This document shows, piece after piece, positions 1 to 4,812 of a stretch of 11,727 nt of DNA. The DNA lies in contig JBAZCI010000034.1 in NCBI GenBank assembly GCA_041671025.1, positions 1 to 11,727 on the forward strand, in the 5' to 3' direction. Position 1 is the stretch's first letter; each line of letters opens with the position of its first letter. Source of the stretch: JBAZCI01 sp041671025. Its GTDB lineage: Bacteria; Patescibacteriota; Patescibacteriia; UBA10025. A program made the translations under genes and the position numbers. The notes under the pieces were generated by a model. It was given only the letters and a program-made list of their open reading frames with translations. It had not been told where the DNA came from and ran no database searches.

Positions 1-467
1 CGCTCATCGATAAATTTAAAATCCGTGTGCCGATATTCGGTAAAATTTTCAGCGGGACATATCTTGTCCGATTTGCCCGTTCGCTTGCAACGCTTTTGGC
101 GTCGGGCATACCGTTATCGAACGGCCTTGAAATCGTGGGCGATGTAGTAGGAAATTCGGTGTGGAAGGGTATCGTTCAGCAAACCATTATTGAAGTTCAG
201 GGCGGAAACTCAATTACCACGGCATTCATGAAAAGCAAAGATGTGCCGTTGATGCTATCTCAAATGATGAGCGTCGGAGAGCAATCGGGGCGCCTGGATC
301 AGATTCTGGAAAAGGTTGCGGAATTTTATGCCCGTGACCTGGAAAACTCGCTTCGAAATCTGGTCACGTTGATAGAACCGATTATTATGATCGTGATGGG
401 TGCAGCGGTCGGACTTCTTGTGTCGGCAATTTTGCTTCCTATATACAATCTTTCATCTGCAATATAA
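1..467 (+). CDS. pilC: Type IV pilus inner-membrane platform protein PilC/GspF, C-terminal part (5' truncated by window edge)
   Basis: The open frame enters from the left edge (first full codon at base 3) and ends with TAA at 465-467, so about 155 C-terminal residues are visible. This matches the second T2SSF domain of the PilC/GspF family. Seen: a helical cytoplasmic start (ATLLASGIPL), the family signature MMSVGEQSGRLDQIL, and a final hydrophobic membrane span after LVTLIEPIIM ending in LLPIYNLSSAI. The EP...G..VG...LLP ending is typical of the family. PilC is the polytopic platform that couples the PilB/PilT ATPases to pilin insertion and removal. A GTG at 27 can be read as a start, but the homology runs through it, so it is internal. 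The major pilin follows after a 152-nt gap with its own promoter. The family assignment is secure. T4P rather than type II secretion is inferred from the neighbours. Confidence 0.93.
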   Translation, partial: LIDKFKIRVPIFGKIFSGTYLVRFARSLATLLASGIPLSNGLEIVGDVVGNSVWKGIVQQTIIEVQGGNSITTAFMKSKDVPLMLSQMMSVGEQSGRLDQILEKVAEFYARDLENSLRNLVTLIEPIIMIVMGAAVGLLVSAILLPIYNLSSAI

Positions 468-513
468 CGGTAGGCGAAAAGGCCTGAATATTGTGTATTT
501 CACGTTTTTTTGC

Positions 514-522
514 TGTGGATAA
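514..522 (-). promoter_or_regulatory. Single perfect DnaA-box-like 9-mer upstream of the pilin promoter
   Basis: The minus strand reads TTATCCACA, an exact match to the consensus DnaA box. It ends 3 bp before the -35 hexamer of the pilin promoter. A given 9-mer has roughly a one-in-ten chance of occurring somewhere on either strand in a window this long. No cluster of boxes or AT-rich unwinding region accompanies it, so this is not an origin. It may be chance or a DnaA-responsive regulatory site. Confidence 0.25.
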
Positions 523-525
523 CCA

Positions 526-554
526 TTGACTTTTTCCAAAAAGTATGTTAGTAT
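526..554 (+). promoter_or_regulatory. Sigma70-type promoter of the major pilin gene
   Basis: TTGACT (526-531) and TAGTAT (549-554) are separated by 17 bp, which is optimal spacing. The expected transcription start is near 561, giving a leader of about 59 nt before the pilin ATG at 620. The -35 matches 5 of 6 consensus bases and the -10 matches 4 of 6. TATACA at 552-557 is an alternative -10 but would give a 20-bp spacer. Confidence 0.6.
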
Positions 555-568
555 ACAAGCACGTAAAG

Positions 569-586
569 TGTCGTATCAATACGACA
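569..586 (+). promoter_or_regulatory. Perfect 8-bp inverted repeat in the pilin 5' leader
   Basis: TGTCGTAT-CA-ATACGACA is a perfect 8-bp inverted repeat with a 2-nt centre, just after the predicted transcription start. In RNA it would form a hairpin near the 5' end, which could stabilise an abundant pilin mRNA. In DNA it could be an operator for a dimeric regulator. The sequence alone does not separate these roles. Confidence 0.5.
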
Positions 587-602
587 TGTTAAATAAAACT
601 GA

Positions 603-612
603 AAGGGGGTGA
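603..612 (+). promoter_or_regulatory. Near-consensus ribosome binding site of the major pilin
   Basis: AAGGGGGTGA differs at one base from the ideal anti-16S sequence AAGGAGGTGA and lies 7 nt before the ATG. It fixes the pilin start at 620. It is the only strong, well-spaced Shine-Dalgarno sequence in the window, which fits high expression of a shaft subunit. Confidence 0.8.
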
Positions 613-619
613 GATTGAG

Positions 620-1045
620 ATGAGAAAAAAAGGTTTTACACTTATTGAGCTTTTGGTGGTTATCGCCATCATCGGTATCTTGTCTACAATCGGATTGGTG
701 GCATTGCAAGGGGCTCGTGAGAAAGCTCGCGATGCTGACCGAAAATCTTCAGTTGCGCAGATCCGAACAGGCTTGGCCCTCTACTACGACGATTATCAAG
801 GGTATCCAGCGAATACAGGTTTGCTAAGTCCCTATATGGCTGTTATCCCTGTGGATCCTACAAGTGGGGCTGCGTATACATACGCTTCGTGTAGCAGCGT
901 GCCAACTGCATGCGATGGTACAGTCGTCGCTAATTGTCAGGAGTTTGTTATTCAAGCAACTCTTGAATCAACAGGAGCTGGGGCAAATTTCTACATTACT
1001 GATGAAGGTGCAACGGATACGGGCACAGCGCCGGCATGTGGCTAG
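620..1045 (+). CDS. Type IV major pilin candidate (class III signal, GspG/PilA-like)
   Basis: A 141-residue prepilin with a very short leader, MRKKG, cleaved after Gly5, followed by FTLIELLVVIAIIG with the conserved Glu at mature position 5. Residues 6-30 form the hydrophobic N-terminal helix, which continues as an amphipathic helix (AREKARDADRKSSVAQIRTGL). Then comes YPxxxGLLxPY...PxDP...YxY, as in GspG-like and many CPR pilins. Four cysteines (91, 98, 106, 140) probably make two disulfides, one tying the C-terminus as in the D-region of other pilins. Its own promoter, the best ribosome binding site in the window and a strong terminator suggest it is the abundant shaft subunit. PilD (4053) would process it and PilC (1-467) assemble it. 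The pilin assignment is very secure; 'major' is inference from the expression signals. Confidence 0.93.
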   Translation: MRKKGFTLIELLVVIAIIGILSTIGLVALQGAREKARDADRKSSVAQIRTGLALYYDDYQGYPANTGLLSPYMAVIPVDPTSGAAYTYASCSSVPTACDGTVVANCQEFVIQATLESTGAGANFYITDEGATDTGTAPACG

Positions 1046-1063
1046 TTCGTAAATGTTGATTAT

Positions 1064-1095
1064 AAAAGGCCCCGTACATACGGGGTCTTTTCTTA
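1064..1095 (+). terminator. Intrinsic terminator of the major pilin gene
   Basis: A 13-bp stem (AAAAGGCCCCGTA with TACGGGGTCTTTT, one G-U pair, 2-nt centre CA) is followed by a T-rich tail. It begins 18 nt after the pilin stop codon. The A-run/T-run symmetry would also allow termination on the opposite strand. It isolates the pilin transcript from the downstream gene. Confidence 0.9.
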
Positions 1096-1122
1096 TTCGT
1101 CAGATTCAGATACGCTTGGAGT

Positions 1123-3030
1123 ATGAGTACAACATTTTTTTCTGGTGCACGCGATAAATTGATTGTGGGCTTGATCGGTATACTATGCGTCGTGAGCGCA
1201 GTTTTTGTCGGTGAATGGAATAAGTGGCTGATGGCGACGTTAAGCGTGCTGATCTTTTGCATCGTTTTCTTGGTTGCCCGATCAGCAGATGACAGTGCTT
1301 TGCTGTCGTTAGTCCGCCATCCTGTCGTGCGACTTTTGATTGTCTTTTTAGTGCTACTTATCGGGATAAGTTTTTTTGTTCCCGGGAAATATGATGCCAT
1401 AGCACAAACAATGATCCTTGCGATGTACATCCTGTTGTTTATTACGGGGTGGTTCATAGGTATCGGAACTAGATATTCTGAAGTTATTATTCGCGTGATT
1501 GCAGGAACGGCGATTGTCAGTTCATTAGCTACTATTGTTCTCGCTATCGTGCATCAGGCGTATCGCGCAGAGGGATTATTGGGGAATGCGAATGCACTTG
1601 GCGGATATATCGCGATTAGTTTCCCGCTTGTGCTCTGGTTTGCCTGGGGCATCAAAAGCATTTTACTTCGAATTGTGGTAATCGCACCGGTAGCGATTGC
1701 GCTTTTTATGTCATTTTCATATACCGCCTGGGTAAGCATGGGTGTTGGTTTCATTTTTTTTATTTTTTTTGCACGAAAAAACATACCTTGGAAACGCGCC
1801 GGTCTTACCTTTGCGAGCATACTTGTGGTGGTCATCGGATACATCGGTGTTCGTTTTATTGAGACCCATTCTATCCGTGATTCGGTAGCACTGATTCCAA
1901 TAGAAAGCGTGCAGATAAGTTTTTCTCAGCGATATGCTTTTAATGAAGTGTCACTTAGCATGTTTATCGATCATCCGGTATATGGTGTGGGTTTGGGGTC
2001 GTATCAGCAGGAGTATCCTCGTTATGCAGTAAGCGTGCTTGAACAGCCAAAATATGCACATAATTATTATCTCGAACTGCTTGCAGAGACAGGACTTGTT
2101 GCGCTTGTATTTTTTGCCGTACTCTATGTGTTAATCCGACAATTTTGGTTGTATCTTCGAAAAAATAAGGAATGGTCATCGATACGGCTAGAAGTTGCTC
2201 TTGTTTTTGCTGTTACCATAGGCCTTATTCATGCCGTTTTTGATTTTTCTCTACATTTTCCATCTGTCGGAGTATTGTTATGGTTAACAATGGGCATCGC
2301 TGTGAGACGCACAGCATCTGTTTTGACTACTGATGAACACCCCTTGCCTCGTCGTTCGAGTACGCTCATGCGGGGCGTAATTATGGCCGTTGCTGCTATT
2401 ATCTTTGCTCGTGGATGCCTGCTTGGTCTGTCGGCTATGCGTATTGATACCGGTGATGTCCAGCGTGATCGAGGGTCGACAGAGCAGGCAATAGTCTCAT
2501 ATGATGCGGCTGCCACGTTTGATCCGGATCCTGATGTTATTCTCCAATCTGCACAGCTTGAATTTCGGCAGGACACGCCGGAATCTCTTGTGAGGGCACG
2601 TGAAAAATCAGAACGTTTATTATTGTGGGACGCGCACTCCTATTTTGCATACCACCTTTTAGGCGGCATTGCGTATAGTGAGAATCGAATCGATGACGCT
2701 GTGGTGAATCTAGAGAAAGCTATAGCATTAGACCCTGTGTTGCATCCGAACTTTCACTATGATCTTGCCGGCGCATATCGTAAACAGCAGAAGGATGACG
2801 CTGCGCTTATTCTCTTGGAGGAGATACTTCAGCAATACGATACCGATACACCATATTCGGCAAATCCGCATGTAGCAGACCAGCTTGCCCACATCGCATA
2901 TCTTGCAGGACAGATTTATGATGATCGCGGAAATACGGAGCGCGCATATGAGTATTATGTCCAGGCCATTGAATTTGAACCGTCATTCCAGACTGCAGTA
3001 AAAGCACGGGATGCGTTACAGAATAAATAA
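1123..3030 (+). CDS. O-antigen ligase/polymerase (Wzy/WaaL/PglL superfamily) membrane protein with C-terminal TPR domain
   Basis: 635 residues. The first ~440 hold about 11-13 membrane spans. A large loop (about 246-320) carries the superfamily signatures: FSQRY (267-271), FIDHPVYGVGLGSYQ (281-295) and HNYYLELLAETGL (313-325). The region GLLGNANALGGY (151-162) is also typical. These enzymes act at the outer face of the cytoplasmic membrane and transfer or polymerise undecaprenyl-linked glycans; some (PglL, TfpO/PilO) glycosylate pilins. Residues ~442-635 hold TPR-like repeats, clearest at 509-541 and 589-621 and ending in the usual ALDP/EFEP. The gene starts 78 nt after the pilin stop, past a terminator. 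No in-frame upstream start exists. The only SD-like bases (GGAG, 1118-1121) are 1 nt from ATG, too close. The superfamily call is strong; pilin glycosylation is inferred from position, and surface polysaccharide synthesis remains possible. Confidence 0.85.
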   Translation: MSTTFFSGARDKLIVGLIGILCVVSAVFVGEWNKWLMATLSVLIFCIVFLVARSADDSALLSLVRHPVVRLLIVFLVLLIGISFFVPGKYDAIAQTMILAMYILLFITGWFIGIGTRYSEVIIRVIAGTAIVSSLATIVLAIVHQAYRAEGLLGNANALGGYIAISFPLVLWFAWGIKSILLRIVVIAPVAIALFMSFSYTAWVSMGVGFIFFIFFARKNIPWKRAGLTFASILVVVIGYIGVRFIETHSIRDSVALIPIESVQISFSQRYAFNEVSLSMFIDHPVYGVGLGSYQQEYPRYAVSVLEQPKYAHNYYLELLAETGLVALVFFAVLYVLIRQFWLYLRKNKEWSSIRLEVALVFAVTIGLIHAVFDFSLHFPSVGVLLWLTMGIAVRRTASVLTTDEHPLPRRSSTLMRGVIMAVAAIIFARGCLLGLSAMRIDTGDVQRDRGSTEQAIVSYDAAATFDPDPDVILQSAQLEFRQDTPESLVRAREKSERLLLWDAHSYFAYHLLGGIAYSENRIDDAVVNLEKAIALDPVLHPNFHYDLAGAYRKQQKDDAALILLEEILQQYDTDTPYSANPHVADQLAHIAYLAGQIYDDRGNTERAYEYYVQAIEFEPSFQTAVKARDALQNK

Positions 3031-3042
3031 TTCCTCATGGTC

Positions 3043-3081
3043 ACCATCCCGAATCCCTGGCTTTGCCAGGGAGAGGGATCC
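3043..3081 (+). repeat. Palindromic repeat family 1, copy A (nested hairpin)
   Basis: An outer stem ATCCC (3046-3050) with GGGAT (3075-3079) encloses an inner stem TCCCTGG (3054-3060) with CCAGGGA (3066-3072), loop CTTTG. The edges ACCATC, CGAAT and GAGGGATCC recur in the copy at 3854-3894, while the inner stem differs there but still pairs. It begins 12 nt after the stop of the Wzy/PglL-like gene. There is no T-run, so it is not a standard terminator, though it could protect the 3' end. Confidence 0.7.
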
Positions 3082-3100
3082 GGAGGTTATGAGGATCACC

Positions 3101-3137
3101 GGATTGCCACGGTCGCCTGATGGCGACCTCGCAATGG
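3101..3137 (-). repeat. REP-like repeat family 2, copy A (CATTGCGAGG...CCGTGGCAATCC type)
   Basis: Read on the minus strand this is CCATTGCGAGG-hairpin-CCGTGGCAATCC. The inner stem is GGTCGCC (3111-3117) with GGCGACC (3122-3128), loop TGAT. The outer stem is ATTGC (3103-3107) with GCAAT (3131-3135). Two more copies lie at 10659-10703 and 10718-10756. The CATTGCGAG/GGCAATC theme resembles REP-type repeats spread by RAYT (TnpA-REP) transposases in many bacteria. No such transposase is in the window. Confidence 0.75.
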
Positions 3138-3190
3138 GTTGATAAATTTTGGCATGCTTGCAAATAATATGCATGAGTGGTTATAACACC

Positions 3191-3240
3191 CACGAGCGCA
3201 GGCAGGCGCCTGGCTTCGGCAGACAGCGGACGCCTACGCC
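3191..3240. repeat. GC-rich palindromic segment, possible third repeat family
   Basis: This stretch is much richer in G+C than its surroundings. It contains the 10-bp perfect palindrome CAGGCGCCTG (3203-3212) and a longer pairing AGGCG/CGCCT around a CTTCGG centre. Only one copy is visible here. Its composition resembles dispersed elements of CPR genomes, but that is an impression and not a match I could check. Confidence 0.35.
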
Positions 3241-3281
3241 GTATAAATAAAATAGTCCGTCCTTCATTTTTCCGTGTATCA

Positions 3282-3290
3282 TGGTATACT
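3282..3290 (+). promoter_or_regulatory. Extended -10 promoter of the small pilin-like gene
   Basis: TGG-TATACT is an extended -10 element (TGn plus a 5-of-6 hexamer). Transcription would start near 3297, leaving only about 10 nt before the ATG at 3308, too short for a Shine-Dalgarno sequence, and none is present. No convincing -35 is seen at 17 bp, as is common for extended -10 promoters. A second AT-rich hexamer (TATATA, 3292-3297) could shift the start closer to the ATG. Confidence 0.55.
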
Positions 3291-3307
3291 GTATATATCA
3301 AACACAT

Positions 3308-3742
3308 ATGAATATAAACATCTTACGCAATACTTCGAGCGGATTCACAGTTATTCAACTGCTTTTGAGCGTTCTTGTGTTAGGTATCATTGTCAGCGGA
3401 TTTTTTTATCTGCTTAATAATGAACGGTCAAAAACGAGAGATGCCGAGCGTCTTGCCGATATGGCTCGTGTGCAGGCAGCGTTTCAAATGCTTTATGCGA
3501 CAAACGCAAGTTATATTTCTGCGGCTGAAAACGGATGCGGCACTGTCGGATCGCTGGTGAATTCCTGTAATCTGACCGCGCAGATGCCTGACATCGGCAC
3601 GATCAAAGATCCCGGACAATACGCGTATACGGTCAACGCAATTCCCTCTGATCAGGGGTATGAGGTCGTTTTCCGACTTGAGAATTCTTACGGTTCATTG
3701 AAGTCCGGTTTTCATGCGATTACTGAGAATGGATTGCGATAA
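3308..3742 (+). CDS. Small pilin-like protein with Gln at mature position 5
   Basis: 144 residues from the ATG at 3308. The upstream in-frame ATG at 3281 lies inside the promoter and is unlikely to be used. The leader MNINILRNTSSG is cleaved after Gly12 and followed by FTVIQLLLSVLVLGIIVSGFFYLL. The +5 residue is Gln (codon CAA) where class III pilins almost always have Glu (GAA or GAG), one base away. After the helix come ERSKTRDAERLADMARVQAAFQMLY, similar to the region after the helix in the pilin at 620, and two cysteines (about 77 and 86). A GspG-like ...DPGQYAYTV segment follows. It is monocistronic, with its own promoter and terminator. Loss of Glu5 suggests a special position (for example a tip) or altered assembly. 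It is clearly a prepilin-like protein; the exact subunit role is unknown. Confidence 0.85.
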   Translation: MNINILRNTSSGFTVIQLLLSVLVLGIIVSGFFYLLNNERSKTRDAERLADMARVQAAFQMLYATNASYISAAENGCGTVGSLVNSCNLTAQMPDIGTIKDPGQYAYTVNAIPSDQGYEVVFRLENSYGSLKSGFHAITENGLR

Positions 3743-3820
3743 AGTAGATGACGGGTTATGGGGGTAGGTAGTGAGGAAACAAAAATCGATGATATAACTG
3801 AGGATCAGGTAACTTGAACG

Positions 3821-3849
3821 CCGCGGAAGTTGAAACTTCGGTTTTTTTT
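3821..3849 (+). terminator. Intrinsic terminator downstream of the small pilin-like gene
   Basis: A 6-bp stem GAAGTT (3826-3831) with AACTTC (3834-3839) is followed by GG and eight T residues (3842-3849). CC at 3821-3822 can pair with the GG, leaving a bulge. It lies about 80 nt after the stop, so the transcript would have a long 3' region. An upstream AACTT (3811-3815) could compete for the same AAGTT, but this is weak evidence of attenuation. Confidence 0.7.
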
Positions 3850-3853
3850 ACTT

Positions 3854-3894
3854 ACCATCTCGAATTCCCCGCAAGCGCGGGGGGTGAGGGATCC
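3854..3894 (+). repeat. Palindromic repeat family 1, copy B (nested hairpin)
   Basis: This shares the edges ACCATC, CGAAT and GAGGGATCC with copy A (3043-3081), in the same orientation. The outer stem is ATCTC (3857-3861) with GGGAT (3888-3892), one U-G pair where copy A has C-G. The inner stem is CCCCGC (3867-3872) with GCGGGG (3877-3882), loop AAGC, replacing the TCCCTGG/CCAGGGA of copy A. Different bases with preserved pairing point to selection or replication of the structure. Confidence 0.7.
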
Positions 3895-3912
3895 CTATGT
3901 CACAGAAACCAC

Positions 3913-3958
3913 GGGATTCTTCACTCTGCTCGCCTACGGCGATCTTCGTTCTGAATGG
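3913..3958 (-). repeat. REP-like repeat family 3 (CATTC...GAAGAATCC type)
   Basis: The plus strand runs GGGATTCTTCACTC...TCGCC-TAC-GGCGA...TTCTGAATGG. The inner stem is TCGCC (3930-3934) with GGCGA (3938-3942), and the outer pairing is ATTC (3916-3919) with GAAT (3953-3956). On the minus strand its ends, CATTCAGAACGAAG and GAGTGAAGAATCC, resemble the widespread CATTCTGAGCGAAG...GAATC type repeats. It follows family 1 copy B by about 20 nt, just as family 2 follows family 1 copy A. Confidence 0.6.
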
Positions 3959-3974
3959 TGATTTAATAAGGATA

Positions 3975-4003
3975 TTGAAATTGTCTCATTTTTGTGGTAT
4001 AAT
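3975..4003 (+). promoter_or_regulatory. Strong sigma70-type promoter of the pilD-minor pilin-ligA operon
   Basis: TTGAAA (3975-3980), a 17-bp spacer and a perfect TATAAT (3998-4003) preceded by TGG (extended -10) make this the best promoter in the window. The predicted start, 6-8 nt after the -10, falls at or beside the ATG at 4010, so the first ORF on the transcript would be leaderless. Confidence 0.85.
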
Positions 4004-4009
4004 TCGTAT

Positions 4010-4060
4010 ATGAAAAATGTGAAGGTACATAACGCCTACGATACGAAAGCATATGTTTGA
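4010..4060 (+). CDS. Putative 16-codon leader ORF upstream of and overlapping pilD
   Basis: ATG at 4010, TGA at 4058-4060. The peptide is MKNVKVHNAYDTKAYV, with no recognised motif. The start codon sits where transcription from the promoter at 3975-4003 should begin, so it would be read from a leaderless mRNA. Its stop overlaps the pilD ATG (4053) by 8 nt (ATGTTTGA). The same overlap length joins two sure gene pairs here: PilW-/PilX-like at 6958-6965 and gatC/gatA at 11133-11140. A role in coupled translation of pilD is plausible. A chance short ORF cannot be excluded. Confidence 0.45.
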   Translation: MKNVKVHNAYDTKAYV

Positions 4061-4071
4061 AGCTTTCGTAT
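4041..4071 (+). promoter_or_regulatory. 10-bp inverted repeat enclosing the pilD start codon
   Basis: ATACGAAAGC (4041-4050) and GCTTTCGTAT (4062-4071) are perfect complements around an 11-nt loop that contains the pilD ATG (4053-4055) and the leader ORF stop. A T-rich stretch follows (TTATTTTT). As RNA it could hide or present the start codon, and ribosomes on the leader ORF would open the stem. It might also act as a weak attenuator. Confidence 0.5.
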
Positions 4072-4802
4072 TTATTTTTGGATTGATGGTAGGCAGTTTT
4101 TTGAATGTTGTTATTTACCGCACATACCGGGGGATTGGTTTTGTAAAAGGGAGGTCATACTGTCCGCATTGCAAGCATCATTTGGAGATTTTCGATCTTA
4201 TCCCGCTTTTTAGTTTTATGTCTTTGCGGGGGAAATGCCGGTACTGCGAAAAAAAGATTTCATGGCAGTATCCAATTGTTGAATTTGTGACTGCGGGCTC
4301 ATTTCTTGCTCTCTTTATGTATTTTGGGCCTTCGGCGGAATTTCTGGTCTATGCGGTGTATGTCGCTTTTTGCATCATTATTTTTGTTCATGATTTTAAA
4401 TATTCACTGATTCTTGATCAAATTAGCCTGCCGGGCATCGTAGTCGGATTGATCGGGAGCACGGTGTTTCTCCGTATGTCTCTCGTTGATGTTGGATTAG
4501 GTGTTTTAATTGGCGCGGGATTCTTTATGATCCAGTATGCCATTTCCCGGGGTAAATGGATTGGAGGAGGAGATATTCGTTTAGGGGCAATGATGGGAGC
4601 TATGCTGGGGTGGAAATATCTCCTGGTTGCTCTGTTTATTTCGTATATTGTCGGCTCAATTTTCGGCATCGCATTAATTCTTGCAGGACGAAAAAAATGG
4701 GGCAGTCATGTACCGTTGGGGACATTTCTTACCGTTGCCATGTACGCGACTTTTTTCGCCGGTCCTGCGCTCGTCGAGTATTACTGGAACGGATTTTTTT
4801 AG
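4053..4802 (+). CDS. pilD: Prepilin peptidase / N-methyltransferase (PilD/GspO family, A24 aspartic peptidase)
   Basis: 249 residues, a usual size for the bifunctional form. The N-terminus MFEAFVFIFGLMVGSFLNVVIYR is followed by a zinc-binding domain with CPHC (37-40) and CRYC (62-65), then DLIPLFSF and KISWQYPIVE, as in PilD. The C-terminal membrane domain (about 95-245) has the first acidic site region HDFKY...LDQISLPG (D114, D122) and the second catalytic motif GGGDIRLGA (GxGD, D174). The enzyme cleaves the class III leaders of all six pilin-like proteins here at Gly and methylates the new N-terminus, at the cytoplasmic face of the membrane. The start overlaps a leader ORF and lies in a hairpin loop, with no good Shine-Dalgarno sequence. 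The minor pilin genes follow directly. Confidence 0.96.
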   Translation: MFEAFVFIFGLMVGSFLNVVIYRTYRGIGFVKGRSYCPHCKHHLEIFDLIPLFSFMSLRGKCRYCEKKISWQYPIVEFVTAGSFLALFMYFGPSAEFLVYAVYVAFCIIIFVHDFKYSLILDQISLPGIVVGLIGSTVFLRMSLVDVGLGVLIGAGFFMIQYAISRGKWIGGGDIRLGAMMGAMLGWKYLLVALFISYIVGSIFGIALILAGRKKWGSHVPLGTFLTVAMYATFFAGPALVEYYWNGFF

Positions 4803-4812
4803 CCGTTTTCAT

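Noticed and set aside
27..467. GTG at 27 as the start of a short gene
   Set aside because: PilC homology and the open frame continue upstream to the window edge, so the gene is truncated and the GTG is internal.
472..511. Possible terminator after pilC
   Set aside because: AGGC/GCCT (472-485) is only 4 bp and lies 20 nt from the T-run at 505-511; the GTG/CAC pair next to the T-run is only 3 bp.
996..1457. Minus-strand ORF of 153 codons
   Set aside because: It covers the pilin end, a clear terminator and the start of a well-supported membrane protein gene, and has no recognisable features.
3031..3307. Gap hairpins as CRISPR or tRNA
   Set aside because: No regular repeat-spacer pattern and no cloverleaf or T-arm consensus; the hairpins are better explained as dispersed palindromic repeats.
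3753..3775. G-rich stretch as a G-quadruplex
   Set aside because: G runs are uneven (3, 5, 2, 2), so at best a weak two-layer structure is possible.
4681..4812. Longer GspH-like protein starting inside pilD
   Set aside because: The extra 44 residues are read from pilD coding sequence in another frame and would bury the class III leader; the ATG at 4813 gives a normal prepilin.
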